A DNA stretch of 5,817 nucleotides from UBA6901 sp035256085. GTDB taxonomy: Bacteria; Pseudomonadota; Gammaproteobacteria; Acidiferrobacterales; UBA6901. A program made the translations under genes and the position numbers. The notes beneath the pieces are model-generated. The model saw nothing but the letters and a program-made list of their open reading frames with translations. It was not told the DNA's origin and ran no database searches. The stretch spans positions 1 to 5,817 of the forward strand of contig DATEYP010000237.1 in the NCBI GenBank assembly GCA_035256085.1, in the 5' to 3' direction. Positions 5,483-5,817 of this stretch are shown in pieces. The number at the start of each line of letters is the position of its first letter. Within the stretch, counting starts at the first letter, position 1.

Positions 5483-5661
5483 GAAATAATGATAGCACGG
5501 TCGTCAGCACCGCCACGAACCGACACCGCCGATGGTAAAAACCTCGCGTCGCGCCCCGCGCGAGGTGATGACGTTGAGCGCCACCTGGGATGCTGGGCCA
5601 GCAGCCGCAGCAATTCAACGCCCGTGTAGCCAGTACCGCCGATGATGCCGACCTTGATCAT
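5479..5661 (-). pseudogene. argC' : diverged, frameshifted copy of the argC 5' end
   Basis: From 5661 down to about 5556 this copies the first 36 codons of the intact argC (4896-4790): 10 substitutions and one 1-nt deletion in 107 aligned positions, about 90% identity. The first 25 residues are identical in protein sequence. Seven substitutions are silent third-position changes and three fall in one codon (Gln28 to Ala). The deletion is in codon 25, after which the frame becomes unrelated and ends at 5479, giving a 60-aa ORF. Past 5556 the DNA also stops resembling argC, so catalytic residues are absent and the product cannot be a reductase. Homology ends abruptly at the ATG on the upstream side. 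AGGA lies only 1 nt before the ATG, so initiation is doubtful. Its stop overlaps the start of the HicB-like gene. Confidence 0.88.
5489..5497 (-). promoter_or_regulatory. Possible extended -10 promoter giving a leaderless antitoxin mRNA
   Basis: TGC-TATCAT on the minus strand (5497-5489) fits the TGnTATAAT extended -10 form. Its usual start point, 6-7 nt downstream, would be at or next to the A of the antitoxin ATG (5482). No -35 match is seen. Motif-only call. Confidence 0.35.
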
Positions 5662-5718
5662 TCCTGTTGTTTCATTAAGTGAAGGTGGCCAATCAAGACA
5701 GTCCCTGTGTGAAACCGT

Positions 5719-5817
5719 TTACGGCGCGGGTATCTCCAGGTCCCGGCAGATCTTCCGGACAAGATGGTCATTGATCTCTTGATGTCGCGGAACTGTTGAG
5801 ACTTTCTTTCGTACCGG
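5719..5817 (-). CDS. HicA-like toxin, C-terminal end only
   Basis: An open frame enters from the right edge and ends with TAA at 5719, giving 32 residues of which the last part reads STVPRHQEINDHLVRKICRD followed by LEIPAP. This matches the end of HicA/YcfA-type mRNA interferase toxins, where a strand with V/I-P-x-H is followed by E-I and a closing helix with L-x-R-x-I. HicA proteins are small double-stranded-RNA-binding-fold RNases held by HicB. The active-site GSH segment would lie beyond the edge, so activity cannot be judged. The next item on the same strand is argC', 57 bp on, rather than a full HicB. Being a fragment of 32 residues, the family call is moderate. Confidence 0.65.
   Translation of the reverse strand, partial: PVRKKVSTVPRHQEINDHLVRKICRDLEIPAP

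Overview
The window looks like a chromosomal housekeeping segment from a moderately GC-rich proteobacterium, most likely a gammaproteobacterium or a close beta relative. This rests on the gene set and protein types: TyrZ-type tyrosyl-tRNA synthetase, anhydro-MurNAc kinase, ErpA with an IscR-like operator, bactofilin, a DUF6776-type membrane protein and ArgC. No rRNA or other taxonomic marker is present, so anything finer than class would be a guess.

Layout, left to right. The 5' two-thirds of tyrS (minus) leaves the left edge and is divergent from anmK (plus). anmK converges on erpA (minus), and the gap between their stops is filled by a long perfect palindrome (24-bp arms) with a GC-rich inner hairpin. 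Then, all on the minus strand, come erpA with its own promoter and an excellent type 1 IscR-like site, bactofilin, the DUF6776-like coiled-coil membrane protein, a leader region of about 230 bp with degenerate 34-bp direct repeats, and argC.

The right-hand quarter (about 4900-5817) is accessory DNA placed upstream of argC. Reading along the minus strand it holds the C-terminal end of a HicA-like toxin, a second copy of the first ~36 codons of argC (argC', broken by a 1-nt deletion), a 69-aa HicB-like antitoxin, and a 75-aa protein of unknown function, followed by the intact argC. The argC' copy differs from argC mainly at synonymous positions, so it derives from a diverged functional argC rather than from a recent tandem duplication. 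Its frameshifted reading frame ends in an ATGA overlap with the antitoxin start.

Functions: tyrS serves translation, anmK recycles peptidoglycan anhydro-sugars, erpA delivers Fe-S clusters, bactofilin and its membrane neighbour probably act at the cell envelope, and argC makes arginine. The toxin-antitoxin-like genes upstream of argC appear to be a later insertion that rearranged the argC promoter region.
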